Both the position numbers and the translations under genes were made by a program. DNA of 64,000 nucleotides, from the NCBI GenBank assembly GCA_018907035.1, contig JACCIC010000027.1:3353001-3417000 (forward strand), read 5' to 3'. Below are positions 51,756 to 64,000 of this stretch, piece after piece. The DNA comes from Sycobia sp. Sy_11. Taxonomy: Eukaryota; Arthropoda; Insecta; Hymenoptera; Epichrysomallidae. The notes beneath the pieces were generated by a model. It did no database searches. It saw only the letters and a program-made list of their open reading frames with translations, and was not told the origin of the DNA. Within the stretch, counting starts at the first letter, position 1. Every line of letters starts with the position of its first letter.

Positions 51756-51994
51756 GTGAGTATAATCAATTTAAAAATGTGGAGGTTCGTAAAATTTAAC
51801 AATGTAAATATGATTTAACGTAAAAAGCTATGAGTCTCCGATATAATCCAACAGCAGAAATGATTTGTTAACTTTTATTTCTTTAAAAAGAATATATTTA
51901 TAAACTCATTGTGATTGTCGCGCTGGTTATTGAATGTGAATTTGATGTATTTATTTTATTATGTGTTCCGTATTTATTAACACCAAATTTTCTA
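51756..51994. other. Start of Slik intron 3
   Basis: No feature beyond the intron start. Confidence 0.5.
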
Positions 51995-52960
51995 CCAATT
52001 TATAGGACGATTTTCAAGTCCGAAACGGAATGTCGGTAAACCGCGTGCTCGATTGCTCACCTACAAAGATGTCTGACGCTCCTTTTGACTACGTTTATGA
52101 ATGCGCAAAAAACATAATATTTTCAAATGATTTCGACAAAATAATTGATCAATTTCCAAAACTTATTTCGTCATCTCGGTGATTTATAGGACGATTTTCG
52201 AAACCGAATCGAAATATTGTTTAAACCGTGAAAAAATTTTTTCACCCTCACACATATCCACCACACTTTTTGAGTAAATTTGCCAATTTTTCATAAGAGA
52301 TAGTGTTTTAAGAGTTTTAAAAATATTATAGAATAGTTTACAAACTTATTTTGAATGTTTTCGCGTTTTATACGAATTTCGGGGTTACAACGGGATATCG
52401 CTTGAGCCGCCAAAAAGATTTGTCACTTTCAAACACGCCTGCCGCATATTTGGAGAATCTTTATGAATCCGTCAAAAGAGATGATATTTCTAAAGGTCGT
52501 CGCAAAAATTATGGACTAACTTGCAGAACATAGTTCTATCGTTTTCGCGATTTATAAGATTTTGGGAGCCGAAATAGAATATCACTCAAACCGCAAGAAA
52601 AGTCTCCCACGTTCAAACACGTGTGTCGCATCATTGGGGTACGTTTACTAATCTTCCAAAAGAGCTAATATTTGTAAACTCTTTCGACAAAATTTCGAAG
52701 TAATTTATAAAACTTTTTTCGATAGTTGAAGTGCGTTACAGAAAAAACTTCAGGGCTAAAACAATATTACTTGTTCAAATACTTCTGCTGCTCAGTGCGA
52801 CTACATTTAATAAACTGTCATATAGATAATGTTTTTCAAGGCCTTCGACTAAATTATGGGAAATTTGCAAAACTTATTTCGTCGTTTTAACGATTTATAG
52901 GGCGAATTTCAAGGGCGAAATAGAATGTCGCTGAAATTACAAGAAGAGTTCAAATTAAAA
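51995..52960. repeat. Degenerate tandem repeat, about 180-bp period
   Basis: A landmark of the type GATTTATAGGACGATTTTC recurs, in decayed form, near 52000, 52181, 52366, 52549, 52701 and 52897, followed each time by a variant of GAAACGGAATGTCGCT. Unit length is about 150-190 bases. The same repeat resumes at 56976-57700, after the PLE/Helitron insertion. Units are strongly diverged, so the array is old. A 60-codon frame at 52351 is incidental. Confidence 0.7.
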
Positions 52961-52984
52961 ATTGTATTTATGTCGATTGTTCTG

Positions 52985-53075
52985 AATTAAATCAATAAAT
53001 ATTTTTATCAGTCTTACAGTCTTTATAATATAATATAATAACTAAAATAATGACAGTCAGACTGTCGCGTTGAGC
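52985..53075 (-). mobile_element. PLE terminus, left side of composite insertion
   Basis: In minus orientation this reads GACAGTCTGACTGTCATTAT through GACTGTAAGACTGATAAAAA to TTTATTGATTTAATT, the same terminal block as at 17185-17275. It is the inverted counterpart of the terminus at 54342-54388 plus 56922-56975. Confidence 0.7.
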
Positions 53076-53098
53076 ATGTCATACGTATATGGATACAT

Positions 53099-53151
<53 letters not shown>

Positions 53152-54341
53152 TATATGCATGCATATATATTCGTTGCGGATTTCGGCCTACGGTTGCCCG
53201 CACTAGCGTGGGACGAACTTTCGATTATGTAAAAAAATCACGTAGTATAATGTTCTTAGCGTCACTATAAGTGCACGAGTGGTATGAGTTACGTTAGTGC
53301 ATATCGCAAGTCTTTTTTTAATATAATATAATATTTATTTATTATGCGGTGATGTGAGGAAAGGGAGAGGATAACGGAGGAGGATCGAGTCTCTGCTTTC
53401 AAGGGACCACACTTCTCTCCAAGGAAAATATAAATAAAAATAATTGATCTCTATAAAATTATTGTTTATTAAACTTACTTGTGTTTTTGTTTGTAGAGCA
53501 TAAGAGATTTTTTGGCTGGACTGCTGACTTAAACGAACTGAACTGAATTGAACTGAATTGAATTGAAGTGAATTAAATTACTGACGAACTGATCTGAATT
53601 GAATAGAATTGAATTGAACTGAATTACGGAGTCCTATTACTTTCACTTCCTCTGAACGAACTGTCTAACGAACGAAAACTAACGAAATAACGAACGAACC
53701 ATTTTTTGTGGAAAAGTTCGGGCTTTATATACCCGATCAGTCAATGCCATAGAAAATACCTTTCTCAGCCTCTCAATTTTATTATAATCTAGTCGTGTTA
53801 TTAAAATTTGGAGCATTCGATATTTGTGTTACCACGCTGTTGATGCACGCGTTACTCTATTTAAAAGTCCTTGAGTGCAAGAACACACGTGTATGAAGCG
53901 TGCATCAGCTAAAATAGTCAAACGCCGCATATGGGGCAGATGTTACAAAATTGTAAACACATTGACATACTTAAACACTTCGGTCGTAAATACGCGTATA
54001 TGAAGTGTGCAACGGCCCAAATAATCAAACGCCGTATTTGGGCAGATGTTACAAAATAGCAGACAAGAATTTCGTCATTTTAGGCTCAACTTATAGTTCC
54101 ATAAAAATAATATTGTAGATACACATATATGCATATTATTACTTGTAAAACTTATTACTACATATATCATTATATATTTTAAATTATATATTACATTATA
54201 TATCTTACATTATATATTATTATATATTTTAGGTATTATTATATATTTTACTTATAAAGAATATTTTATTGTGTATTTGTAACCCATTGTAATTATTTGG
54301 CCTGATGTTACAAGACTGCACTTATTTATAGTCACATCACG
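53076..54341. repeat. Interior of PLE-bounded insertion: TA run, GAACT repeats, duplication
   Basis: A TA run lies at about 53101-53149. GAATT/GAACT pentamers are repeated imperfectly at about 53530-53625. A segment ending GGGCAGATGTTACAAAAT occurs twice (about 53889-53951 and 53995-54057). An 11-bp hairpin TTTATAGTCAC/GTGACTATAAA lies near 54326-54352. TTTATATACCC near 53723 could be a TATA box. No coding sequence is recognised. Confidence 0.55.
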
Positions 54342-54388
54342 TGACTATAAAAAAGGATAGTCTGACGCATTATTTCAGTTATGATATA
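54342..54388 (+). mobile_element. PLE terminus, part 1 (split by Helitron)
   Basis: AAGGATAGTCTGACGCATTA and TTTCAGTTATGATATA match the PLE terminal block up to the point where the Helitron starts. The block resumes at 56922. Confidence 0.65.
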
Positions 54389-54838
54389 TCATATCATACT
54401 AATTTATAAACGCAAAGCGAGTTTTTGTTTGTACGCGATAACCGAAAAAACTACTGAACCGATTGTTCTGAAATTTGACATATAGATTCTATATTATCTT
54501 GGGAAGGGCATAGGCTATGATTTTTATTGAAAATCATTTTACTTTCATCCATAAATTAAGCTAATGGTTTTAACAATCAGTTCCACCAGCGGCTACTACG
54601 TGGCGTCTTGAATCACGAACATCAACTCAAAGTAGTCCGCTTAAAGTATTAATACCAGGCCAGCTCAGACGAATGTTCATATCCAACTTTGGGATTCGTA
54701 TCCTAAAGAATGGGTTGCGTTAGTTGGTATAACCTTTTTTGTTCTTCAGGTTAATCTGACACTACACTCACACCTTATGGATATCTTTTGATTTTTGTAA
54801 ATTTTATTTTCTCTTACGTGGGAAAATATCTCTCTATC

Positions 54839-54867
54839 GCTCTCTCTCTCTCTCTCTCTCTCTATCG

Positions 54868-54911
<44 letters not shown>

Positions 54912-54912
54912 A
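54839..54912. repeat. (CT)n-rich microsatellite
   Basis: CT runs broken by TATCG steps, inside the Helitron. Confidence 0.9.
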
Positions 54913-55297
54913 TCGCTCTCTATTTCTCTGTATTTCGTTCTCTTTCTCTTATAAAATGGTTCTCTATGCCAAATCATACTGAATATAGTTTGTGACGACA
55001 AATTATATTTTAATTTTTATACCTTCTATTACCTTCAGAATTGTGACAAGAGACTGTTTTTTTTTAGTTTGAACAAAAGCAATGATGGCAAAATAGGATT
55101 CTTTACCAATAACCTTGAAACTATGAAAATATATATATATATATATAATATATCGTCGCTACTGCATAAAAGAGCAATATCCATCGTCTGCTTAAAAAAA
55201 TGCTATTTGGATACTAATACTTTGCTTAAATTTCTGATGGCATCACTACGAAAAAAATTAACGTATTCACGTATTCAATTGAAAAAACGGAAATGTA

Positions 55298-55298
<1 letters not shown>

Positions 55299-55343
<45 letters not shown>

Positions 55344-55385
55344 TGTATAGTATGTATAGTATGTATAGTATGTATAGTATATTGT
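55299..55385. repeat. (TA)n followed by a 9-bp tandem repeat
   Basis: A TA run at about 55299-55340 is followed by about five copies of AGTATGTAT, inside the Helitron. Confidence 0.9.
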
Positions 55386-55414
55386 ACATATTATATATAC
55401 AGATTTTAAATACG

Positions 55415-56690
55415 GTTTCCGTCGATGCCTCAAGACGAATTCTATAGGCAGTTGTGTGTTTGGATGATAGAATGACATGTCTAGGTATTTTTGGGCGATT
55501 TCTACGGGGAATATTGTATTTAGTTGATAGAAAACGACGTCCAAGTATGAGGAAATCAACTTCTATGGGAAGATTCGTGTATGGACGGTAAAATACGATA
55601 TCTAGGTCTTTCCGAACAACTTCTACGGGGAGTATTGTGTTTAGTCGTTAGGAAGCGATGCTAGCTTTCTCGGGACGACTTCTACTGGGACTATTTTGTA
55701 TTTTATTTAATTGGTAGGAAACGATGTTTAGGTACGTCGGGACAACTTCTACGGGGAGTTTCGTGTTCGGTAGGTAGAAAACGATATCCAGGTATAACGG
55801 GACTACTTCCACGGAGAATTTCGTGTTCGGACCGTAGAAAACGATGTCCAGGTATGACAGGACTACTTCCACGGAGAATTTCGTGTTCGGTCGGTAGAAA
55901 ACGATGTCCAGGAATGACGGGACGACTTCTACGGGGAATTTCGTGTTCGGTCGGTAGAAAACGATGTCCAGGTATGACGAGACTACTTCCACGGGGAATT
56001 TCGTGTTCGGTCGGTAGAAAACGATGTCCAGGTATGACGGGACTACTTCCACGGAGAATTTCGTGTTCGGACCGTAGAAAACGATGTCCAGGTATGACAG
56101 GACTACTTCCATGGGGAATTTCGTGTTCGGACAGTAGAAGACGATGTCCAGGTATGACGGGACTACTTCCACGGGGAATTTCGTGTTCGGACGGTAGAAG
56201 ACGACGCCCAGGTATGACGGGACGACTTCTACAGAGAGTTTTGTGTTCGAACAGTAGAATACGATGTCCAGATGCCTCTGAACGACTTCTATGGCGAGTT
56301 TCGTGTTCGAATAGTAGAATAAGATGTCCAAGCGCCTCGGGACGACTTCTACGGGGAATTGTGTGTTCGGACGGTAGAAAGCGATGTCCAGGTATGCCGG
56401 ACGACTTCTATGGGGAGATTCATGTTGGGACGTTTGAATACGATATCGGGATATTTTGGAACGACTTCTACGGGGAGTGTTAAAGAGACTTCTATAAAAA
56501 GATTCATTTTCTATCATTTGAACACGCACACTCCCAGTAAAAGTCGTCCTAGGGTACCTGGACGTCGTATTCTACCTTTCCAACACAAAACTCTCTATAG
56601 CAGTCGTCCCGAGACATGTTCTATATTCCGAACATGATACTCTCTATAAACGTCGTCTCGAGAACTCGGGCATCATTTTTTACCGCTCGA
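55415..56690. repeat. 60-bp minisatellite array with an internal inversion
   Basis: About 18 units of a 60-base repeat (landmarks CGGTAGAAAACGATGTCCAG and ACGACTTCTACGGGG) run to about 56510. About three further units follow in the opposite orientation to about 56690 (for example CGTCGTATTCTACCTTTCCA). Central units are most alike and outer ones more diverged. The minus strand is open for 293 codons (55648-56529) as a 20-residue repeat (VEVVPSYLDIVFYRPNTKFP), and the plus strand is open for 209 codons. Since the unit is a multiple of three without stops, this need not mean coding. Confidence 0.85.
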
Positions 56691-56796
56691 ACTCGAATAT
56701 GTGTGTATTAAATACGGTTATACATTCTGTATATACATACTGTATATACAGAAGCGACGATAGATTAATTACGGTCAATTATTTATAGTAATATAG

Positions 56797-56845
<49 letters not shown>

Positions 56846-56891
56846 TACTTAGATATTATTGAATTGCTTATGAAATCAGTTAAATTATTAT
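56691..56891. other. Helitron 3' part
   Basis: AT-rich sequence with a TA run at about 56800-56837, leading to the terminal hairpin. Confidence 0.7.
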
Positions 56892-56921
56892 CTCGGGCCA
56901 AGCCGAGACGGGGGATGCTAG
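56892..56921 (+). terminator. Helitron 3' terminal hairpin and CTAG
   Basis: CTCGG (56892-56896) pairs with CCGAG (56903-56907) around a 6-base loop. Ten bases later CTAG (56918-56921) ends the element, followed by target T. This is the known termination signal layout of Helitron rolling-circle transposition, not a transcription terminator. Confidence 0.8.
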
Positions 56922-56975
56922 TTATATTATAAGACTGTAAGATTGATAAAAATATTTATTGATTTAATACAAGAA
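56922..56975 (+). mobile_element. PLE terminus, part 2
   Basis: TTATATTATAAGACTGTAAG and TTGATAAAAATATTTATTGA complete the PLE terminal block begun at 54342-54388. TACAAGAAGAGTT follows (about 56967-56979). A similar TACAAGAAGAGTT lies near 52939, so it may be a target duplication or simply the host repeat. Confidence 0.65.
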
Positions 56976-57700
56976 GAGTTTTTCATCAAATGCGTCTACC
57001 ACTCTTTTTGATTACATTTAATAATCCACTAATAAAGATAACGTTTGCCATGTACTTCGACAAAATTATGAAGCAAGTTAAAAAACATATTTCCATCATT
57101 TCGATGATTTATAGGTTGATTTTCAAGGTCGAATCGGAATATCGCTAGAGGCACAAAAAACGTGTCATACTTTCAAAAATGTTTGCCACTTCCTTTGAAT
57201 ACGAATATTAATCTTCCAAATGATACAGTGTATCTAAAGTCCTTTAAGAATACGATATAACGATTTTCAGAACTTAGATCGAAATTTTTTATGATTTATA
57301 GGAAGATTTGGGTCTAAAACGGTATGTCGGTTAATCCGCGCCCTGGGATATAACATATATTAATGGAATAAAAAACATAATCTTTCAAATGCTTTTAAAA
57401 ATTTTTGAGTAATTTTGAGAAGTCATTTCGATGGTTTGAGCGATTTATAGGATAATTTTTGGAGCTAAAACGAGGTTCGCTTAAAACACAAAAAAAGGGT
57501 TCTCATCTTCAAACAAGTCGAAAAACTTCTAAAAGACAAAAGTTCTAAAGGCGGCCGAAAAAATTATGAAGCAATTTGCAGAACATAGTTCTATCGTTCT
57601 CGCAATTTATAGGAAGATTTTCGGAACCGAAATATGATGTCACTGAAACCAACAAAAAATTTCAAATTCGTGGAGATGGTGTAAACATCTGTGTGAAAAA
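56976..57700. repeat. Degenerate 180-bp-type repeat, right part
   Basis: Copies of the GATTTATAGG landmark lie near 57107, 57294, 57447 and 57606 (spacing 150-190). The sequence continues the array at 51995-52960 from which it was separated by the composite insertion. The 70-codon frame at 57576 lies within it and is not called. Confidence 0.65.
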
Positions 57701-58739
<1,039 letters not shown>

Positions 58740-58835
58740 ACCGGAGGCCTACGATGGCTCGATCGCTCAAGAGAAGGATTAGTAGTGAGGTCACCCAAAT
58801 TGAAGTCCTAGTGTCAGCCGATTAAAACAAGCATT
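58740..58835 (+). mobile_element. tRNA-derived SINE, diverged head fragment
   Basis: GGCCTACGATGGCTCGATCG (A box) is followed by TTGAAGTCCTAGTGTCAGCC at the B box place and ATTAAAACAAGC, matching the SINE heads at 18577-18650. The body after this is missing or too diverged. Plus orientation. Confidence 0.6.
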
Positions 58836-59699
58836 TTTGTAAAAAGTTATAAATACTTTATATTTTTACTTTAAACACTATAACATAAATATATAAATAT
58901 TTAATAATAATTATAAAATTAGAAGCAAGAACAACAATAACAAGAAAACCGAACATTCTAAACTGACTGAAAATGTGAAAGGAACACATGTTTTGACGTT
59001 TCCGGAATATTATCATATATAATATATGCTCAAAACATTATCATTTTTTCTTCGATTTTGAAATAATTATATTCAAATACTCCAAATATTCTTTATTTCT
59101 TAATTTATTTATTATGTTAATTATATTACATTATTTGGCATAGCTCAGTTTATCTGTTTAAAAATCAATCAGTATTATTTGTATTACAATGCTGTTAGCG
59201 TAAAGCCATGAGGCAAATGGAATTTATAAAATGAACTCCGTCAGGATTCTTATCTGTTGAATCTATGATCTATTTATACCAAATACTGGTATTTTCTATA
59301 CTATAATATCTTATGGTTCGATAATATGGTCAGTTACACAAGTAAATCTATAACAATGTTAGAAAAATTAAACATGTATTTTTACGTTATGTCTCTTTTA
59401 AGAAGGGATCACCTATATATGCTTTTGACCATCATTGTTAAGGGAAAGAAATGAAATGAAATTAATTTATTTGGATGTAATTTTATTGTTGTGTACAGTG
59501 AAGTCTTTAATATAAAGATAGCCGAGCTCGTGCGGCGCGCGGTCTTATTATATTTTTATGTCATATATTTATCCTCGGCCGAAAATTAGTTTAAATGATT
59601 CGTTTCATTGTTCTCTAAAGCGTAGTGATCGTCCGCTGCATCAATTAATCTGGATTTGGCAACGACAGGAACCCAAACTTTGTAAAAATGTTAAAAAAT
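58836..59699. other. AT-rich intron sequence
   Basis: Nothing recognised. A GC-richer GCCGAGCTCGTGCGGCGCGC lies at 59520-59540 just outside the palindrome and may mark another repeat edge. Confidence 0.4.
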
Positions 59700-61855
59700 T
59701 GATAAAAAACAGGTTTTATGAAATAATTTTGAGTTTAGAAAAAAATTGTTCAACCAAAAGTTGTAGATCCTATTGAAACAAATTTTTATGTTCTATCCAT
59801 TTTTGCTCTAAAGCTAATAATTATGGAGAAAAACGCAATTAATTATGAACATTTCGAGATGATATCGACACAAATCATAGTCGATACGTCAGGGATCTAC
59901 CTCGCCGCTCAGATCATACATGGTACAAGTACTTTTTAACTTTAAATTTTGCTCATAAAATTATAGTTTTAAAGCAAAAATATATCGAATGTAATAAATT
60001 TATTTTAGGTAGATCTCCAAATTTAGTTTAAAATCATTTTTAACAAACTCTCTATTGTTTCATATACTATCATTTATTTATTATTATATACAAAATTTTA
60101 ATGCTTTTCACTACTTCAGTAGTAATTCAGCCAATTTGATCTATAATATTAATGTTCCAAAGCTCTGACAATTATTTGTAAAAACCTTTTCCTAATTGTT
60201 ATAAATTTTTCATTACAAATAAATCAAAAATAGTAAAATACAATAACGGTGAAGGAAATTTGTTATATGGAAGTATGATAGTGATATATCTATATACATA
60301 TAGTTTATTTCTTTAAATTTTACAGAATTTTTTTCCAGAAAAAATTTATAAATGATTAAAATAATATACACGACTCTTTAACTTATAATAATTAGATATA
60401 CAAATACTGGTACTATGCATGCGATAAAAACATTTAAAAGTGCTTCCAAAATTACAGAAATTATGTACGCTCGTATCACATTATGTCAGAGAATCATATA
60501 ACAGATAAATATGACAAAAATTATTCAAATGACAATAAGATTCTGGAAAATTTATTAGCTGATTCGATGACAGTGCACCACGCGAGATATCCATCGTGTT
60601 CCAGGTTCCCCGAAAGCGCGTTCTATAACTGCAGTTTTACCCATCAGTTATAATTTATCCTCGTAAAATTCTTTTTCCATCTTGTTCTACAATACATGTA
60701 AGTTCGTTTATAATAATTTTTAGGATTGCAACAATCTGAAATGTCCACAGAAGCAATGAAAAGTACGTTCCCTATAACAGAAACGTGAGTAAAGTGCACT
60801 CAAAAACGCGTGCTTCAACTGCAGTTTTAAATATTATTACAAATAAACTTATATTTATTGTAGAACAAAATGGAAAAAGAATTTTGCGAGGATAAATGGG
60901 AACTGATGATTAAAACTGCAGTTGAAGCACGCGTCTTTGAGTGCACTTTATTCGCGTTTCTGTTATAGAGAATGTACTTTTCATTGCTTTAGTGGATATA
61001 TATTCCAGATTGTTGCAATCCTAAAAATTATTATAAATGAACTTATATGTATTGGAGAACAAGGTGGAAAAAGAATTTTGCGAGGATAAATGGGAACTGA
61101 TGGTTAAAACTGCAATTGAAGTACGTGCTTTCGGGGAACCTGGAACACGATGGATATCTCGCGTGGTGCACTGTCAACGAATCAGCTAATACATTTTCCA
61201 GAATCTTATTGTTATTTGAATAATTTTTGTCATATTTATCTGTTATATTATTCTTTGACAGAGTGTGATGCGAGTGTAAAATTTTTTTGTAAGTTTGAAA
61301 CCACTTTTAAATACAGCACCTTCCAAGCCATTCTAACATATTATAATAGGAAAATGTATGTCTAATAAATTAAAGAGTCTTTATATATTATTTTTCTAAC
61401 TTAAATATATTTGTGAGAATCAAATTAGAAAAATGAATGTTTAGACAAAGTTCTCCGAATTTTATGGTGAAAAGCATTAAAAACTTTGTATATAATAACA
61501 TATAAATGACGATATATAAAACAATAGAGAGTTTGTTAAATATTGTTTAAAATAAAATTTGGAGACCTACCTACAATAAATTTTTTACATTCCATATGTT
61601 TTTGTTTTAAAACTAGAATTTTATGAGCAAAATTACAAATTAAAAAGTACTTGTATTATGTATCATCTGAGCTGCGAGATAGACCCCTGACGTATCGACT
61701 GTAACTTGGGGTAATTATAGTAGCTGAAAACGCTTATTATTAATTGCGTTTTTTCTCGATAACATTAGCTTTACAGCATAAATGGATAGAACATAAAAAA
61801 TTCATTTGAATAGGATCTACAACTTTTGTTTGAACAATTTTTTTGTAAATTCAAA
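59700..61855. repeat. Large palindrome, about 1.1-kb arms
   Basis: The left arm (about 59700-60860) and right arm (about 60880-61855) are reverse complements with moderate divergence. Paired landmarks are GTTGTAGATCCTATTGAA with its complement near 61818, CGATACGTCAGG with CCTGACGTATCG, AACAAACTCTCTATTGTTT with its partner near 61525, and CACGCGAGATATCCATCGTG with its partner near 61150. A sub-segment (GAAAAAGAATTTTGCGAGGA) occurs twice on the right side and once inverted on the left, so the centre holds a third copy. No transposase is recognised. Confidence 0.8.
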
Positions 61856-64000
61856 ATTATTGGTCACTAAAATATGTCACTAGCTCCCGGACTATATATA
61901 GGGCTTCCTTACTCGCACTCATAGTCGAGCGCGTCTTTAATCGATTAGGTACCGCTTTTCCGTACGGCAGATTGACGGCGCGCCCCACTCTACTATCAAA
62001 GAAAATAGACTAGTATAGAAGAGTACTTCCCATATAAAATTTTTTCCAAAACTTTTGGGTTACACTCGTTAGTACTGTAACACAACTACTTGATGGCGCC
62101 ACATCCAAATTGTAAATATAGATATAATATGCGTTAAAGCTGCTCCCTACACTGTCCCGCCATGGAGATGCTCATAAAATATAATTATTATTTTGCTAAT
62201 ATGTAAGATATACACGAAAGAAGTTGCAATTGAATTGATTTAAAACTATAAATAAAATAGAAATTTAAATTAATAATTTAACAGCTAAAATGGCAGACTT
62301 ATTAACATAGGCGACATCAATAAAAACTTCTATGAAGCTCACGAGTAGCGTAGTGAGGGTTTCAGTCCTTAACTTTTTTCTTAATACATTTTAATAATGA
62401 TTAAAATATATCATTTAATAATTTATGTATAAATTAATTGATGTTTAAGAGAAATATGTAAGCTTACAAAATACTACAAAGGTTATTTTTTAAAAGTTTT
62501 TTTTTTTAATTTTTCTATTAATAATTGTTTTATTAACAAAGGTCATAAAAATTATTTCTATTTTCAGCATTCTTCTGCCATAAAAGACAATGCTAATATT
62601 GAAATAAATTATAATGAAATAAAAACATTAAATTATATTTTATGAAATTACGTTTTATTGAAATTTGGTGTAGATACTTTTTTCCATTTTTTTAAATATT
62701 CATTTAACGATACTTGTTTTTAATAAAAAGATTATATATTTATTGTGCACCTTAATAATGTTAAATATTCTGCTTTTACAAATAGTTTACTAAAATTGTT
62801 ACTAACAAATTAATATCTCTTGGTTGTGGATATATTTATAAATACATTTTATGAAAAAACTAAATTTTGTTTTGTTACATGAAGAACAAAAGTTGTACTA
62901 CAAATTACAAATGTCAATTTTAATGTTCACATAAATTGACATTATTGGAAAATCTATAATGTCATTTTATGGGAACGTTAATTGAAATTAGCTACTACGA
63001 TTTTTAATCCAAGTGTTTTTCCCTGTAGATATTATTTAACTATATTATAACAATTTTATGTTGTTTACAGCTATTTTACTCGTTTTAAAATATTAATTCA
63101 ATTTAGTTCGTAAAATATTATTTCACTGCTTTGTATATCATTGACGCCGCTCGAAATGCTTGGAGATTTAGTAAATTTATTGTACATTTTTGTAAGAAAT
63201 CTTCCAAACATTTTTAATAGTACATATCCTCATCTTACTCGTTTAGCTTCATTCCTTTCCCTTTCTTATCCTTTCTTGATGGAAGATATCTACCACCTTT
63301 CCGCTAGATTTTCATTAAGTAATATTACTTTGCACATTTATTTCAAAACAAATTTATTAAAATAAAACTTTTTAATTTTTATTTATAGAAATAATAATAT
63401 TATTGCTTATTAAAATTATTCATTTTATCACAAATTAGGAAGTTGATGTGCAAACTAATTTTAGCCGAGAGCGGACAATTATTTTATATTTGAAAATTTT
63501 ACATTACTTTTGAGATGGAAAATATACATTCTTGCATTTATATTCAATACTCATTATAATTATAACCTTAATTTTTAATTCTTATTTAACTATAAAATAG
63601 AGGCATGGTCGTGTACGCACTCTATTATAAATTTATATTATCGATATATTCATTATATTAGCTCCAAATTTCTTTTACAATTTCATTAATATTTAATAAT
63701 CAATGCCAAAAAATGAATGTTAAATTTTGAAATTATAAAGATTGGATTCGAAATTCATTTTAATACTCTTATTATTAAATATTATACAGAAAAACAAAAC
63801 TAACGATAATATTAGAATTTCATTACTTTTAAATCATTTTTTAAATTTTATTTTGTAATTCTCAGAGCTTTTTACTTACTTTAATCAATTGATAAATATT
63901 TAAAAATCTGATTTTTTAAAATTCGGCCTTAATTCATTAAAACATCCGGTCATCCTTTTGTTTAACTGAGGATATAATTTTTAGCCAAATATTTATTTTA
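61856..64000. other. Intron sequence; weak TATA candidate
   Basis: CGGACTATATATAGGGC near 61889 could be a TATA box, with CTCATAG about 27 bases on, inside a short GC-richer piece (61885-62100). There is no ORF behind it, so I give it little weight. The rest is AT-rich. I looked for the next Slik exon and did not find one. Confidence 0.35.

Larger units (their letters stand above)
54389..56921 (+). mobile_element. Non-autonomous Helitron, 2.5 kb
   Basis: It starts TCATATCATACTAATTTATA after an A and ends CTAG before a T, as Helitrons insert between A and T with no duplication. The 3' end has the expected hairpin (56892-56907) 10 bases before CTAG. The 5' part contains ACTACTGAACCGATTGTTCT and TGAAATTTGACATATAGA, a motif widespread in insect elements of this kind. 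The flanking PLE terminus closes perfectly when the element is removed. No Rep/helicase is encoded. Inside are CT-rich, TA and 9-bp (AGTATGTAT) microsatellites and a large 60-bp minisatellite. Confidence 0.8.

Noticed and set aside
55415..56690. A CRISPR-like array
   Set aside because: The repeat is continuous with a 60-bp period and no unique spacers, in a eukaryotic Helitron. It is a minisatellite.

Overview
This is a eukaryotic, strongly AT-rich window. It most likely comes from an insect, and the combination of many mariner lineages, Penelope-like elements, Gypsy elements and an insect-type STE20 kinase fits a hymenopteran such as an ant (organism is inference). One host gene is recognisable: the + strand orthologue of the Drosophila kinase Slik (SLK/STK10/LOK family). 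Four exons are seen at 33555-33713, 48952-49116, 51557-51755 and 58390-58520, all with GT/AG borders and compatible phases. They encode the first about 218 residues, from the N-terminus to just past the APE motif. The rest of the gene lies beyond the right edge. Nearly everything else is transposable elements, their relics, tandem repeats and AT-rich sequence with no gene I can support.

Left of the gene (1-33500): a small foldback element; an LTR-like sequence with a textbook core promoter, broken by a mariner that is itself broken by a Penelope-like element (PLE) carrying a hammerhead-like ribozyme motif; a PLE relic; a 6-kb inverted repeat (6872-12837) with a 1.1-kb solo LTR in one arm; several TIR elements (15058-16320, 18983-19538, 23766-25021, 25611-26941); tRNA-derived SINEs; PLE termini; a 1.6-kb inverted repeat (26978-28616); and long microsatellites.

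Within the gene: intron 1 (15.2 kb) holds an 11.6-kb Gypsy-type LTR retrotransposon (35251-46814, target duplication CTAT, tRNA-Pro-like primer site, 2.25-kb LTRs, long leader with extra ORFs, broken gag-pol) and a relic mariner with a SINE inserted in it. Intron 3 (6.6 kb) holds a degenerate repeat of about 180 bp that was split by a PLE-bounded insertion, which was in turn split by a non-autonomous Helitron (54389-56921) carrying a 60-bp minisatellite. The downstream intron holds a 2.2-kb palindrome (59700-61855).

The most interesting points are the ribozyme-bearing PLE, the Helitron-borne minisatellite that is open on both strands, the giant inverted repeat whose outer arms are nearly identical while its inner arms have diverged, the extra leader ORFs of the Gypsy element, and the stacked nesting. 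All alignments were made by eye, so element edges not backed by target duplications are approximate.
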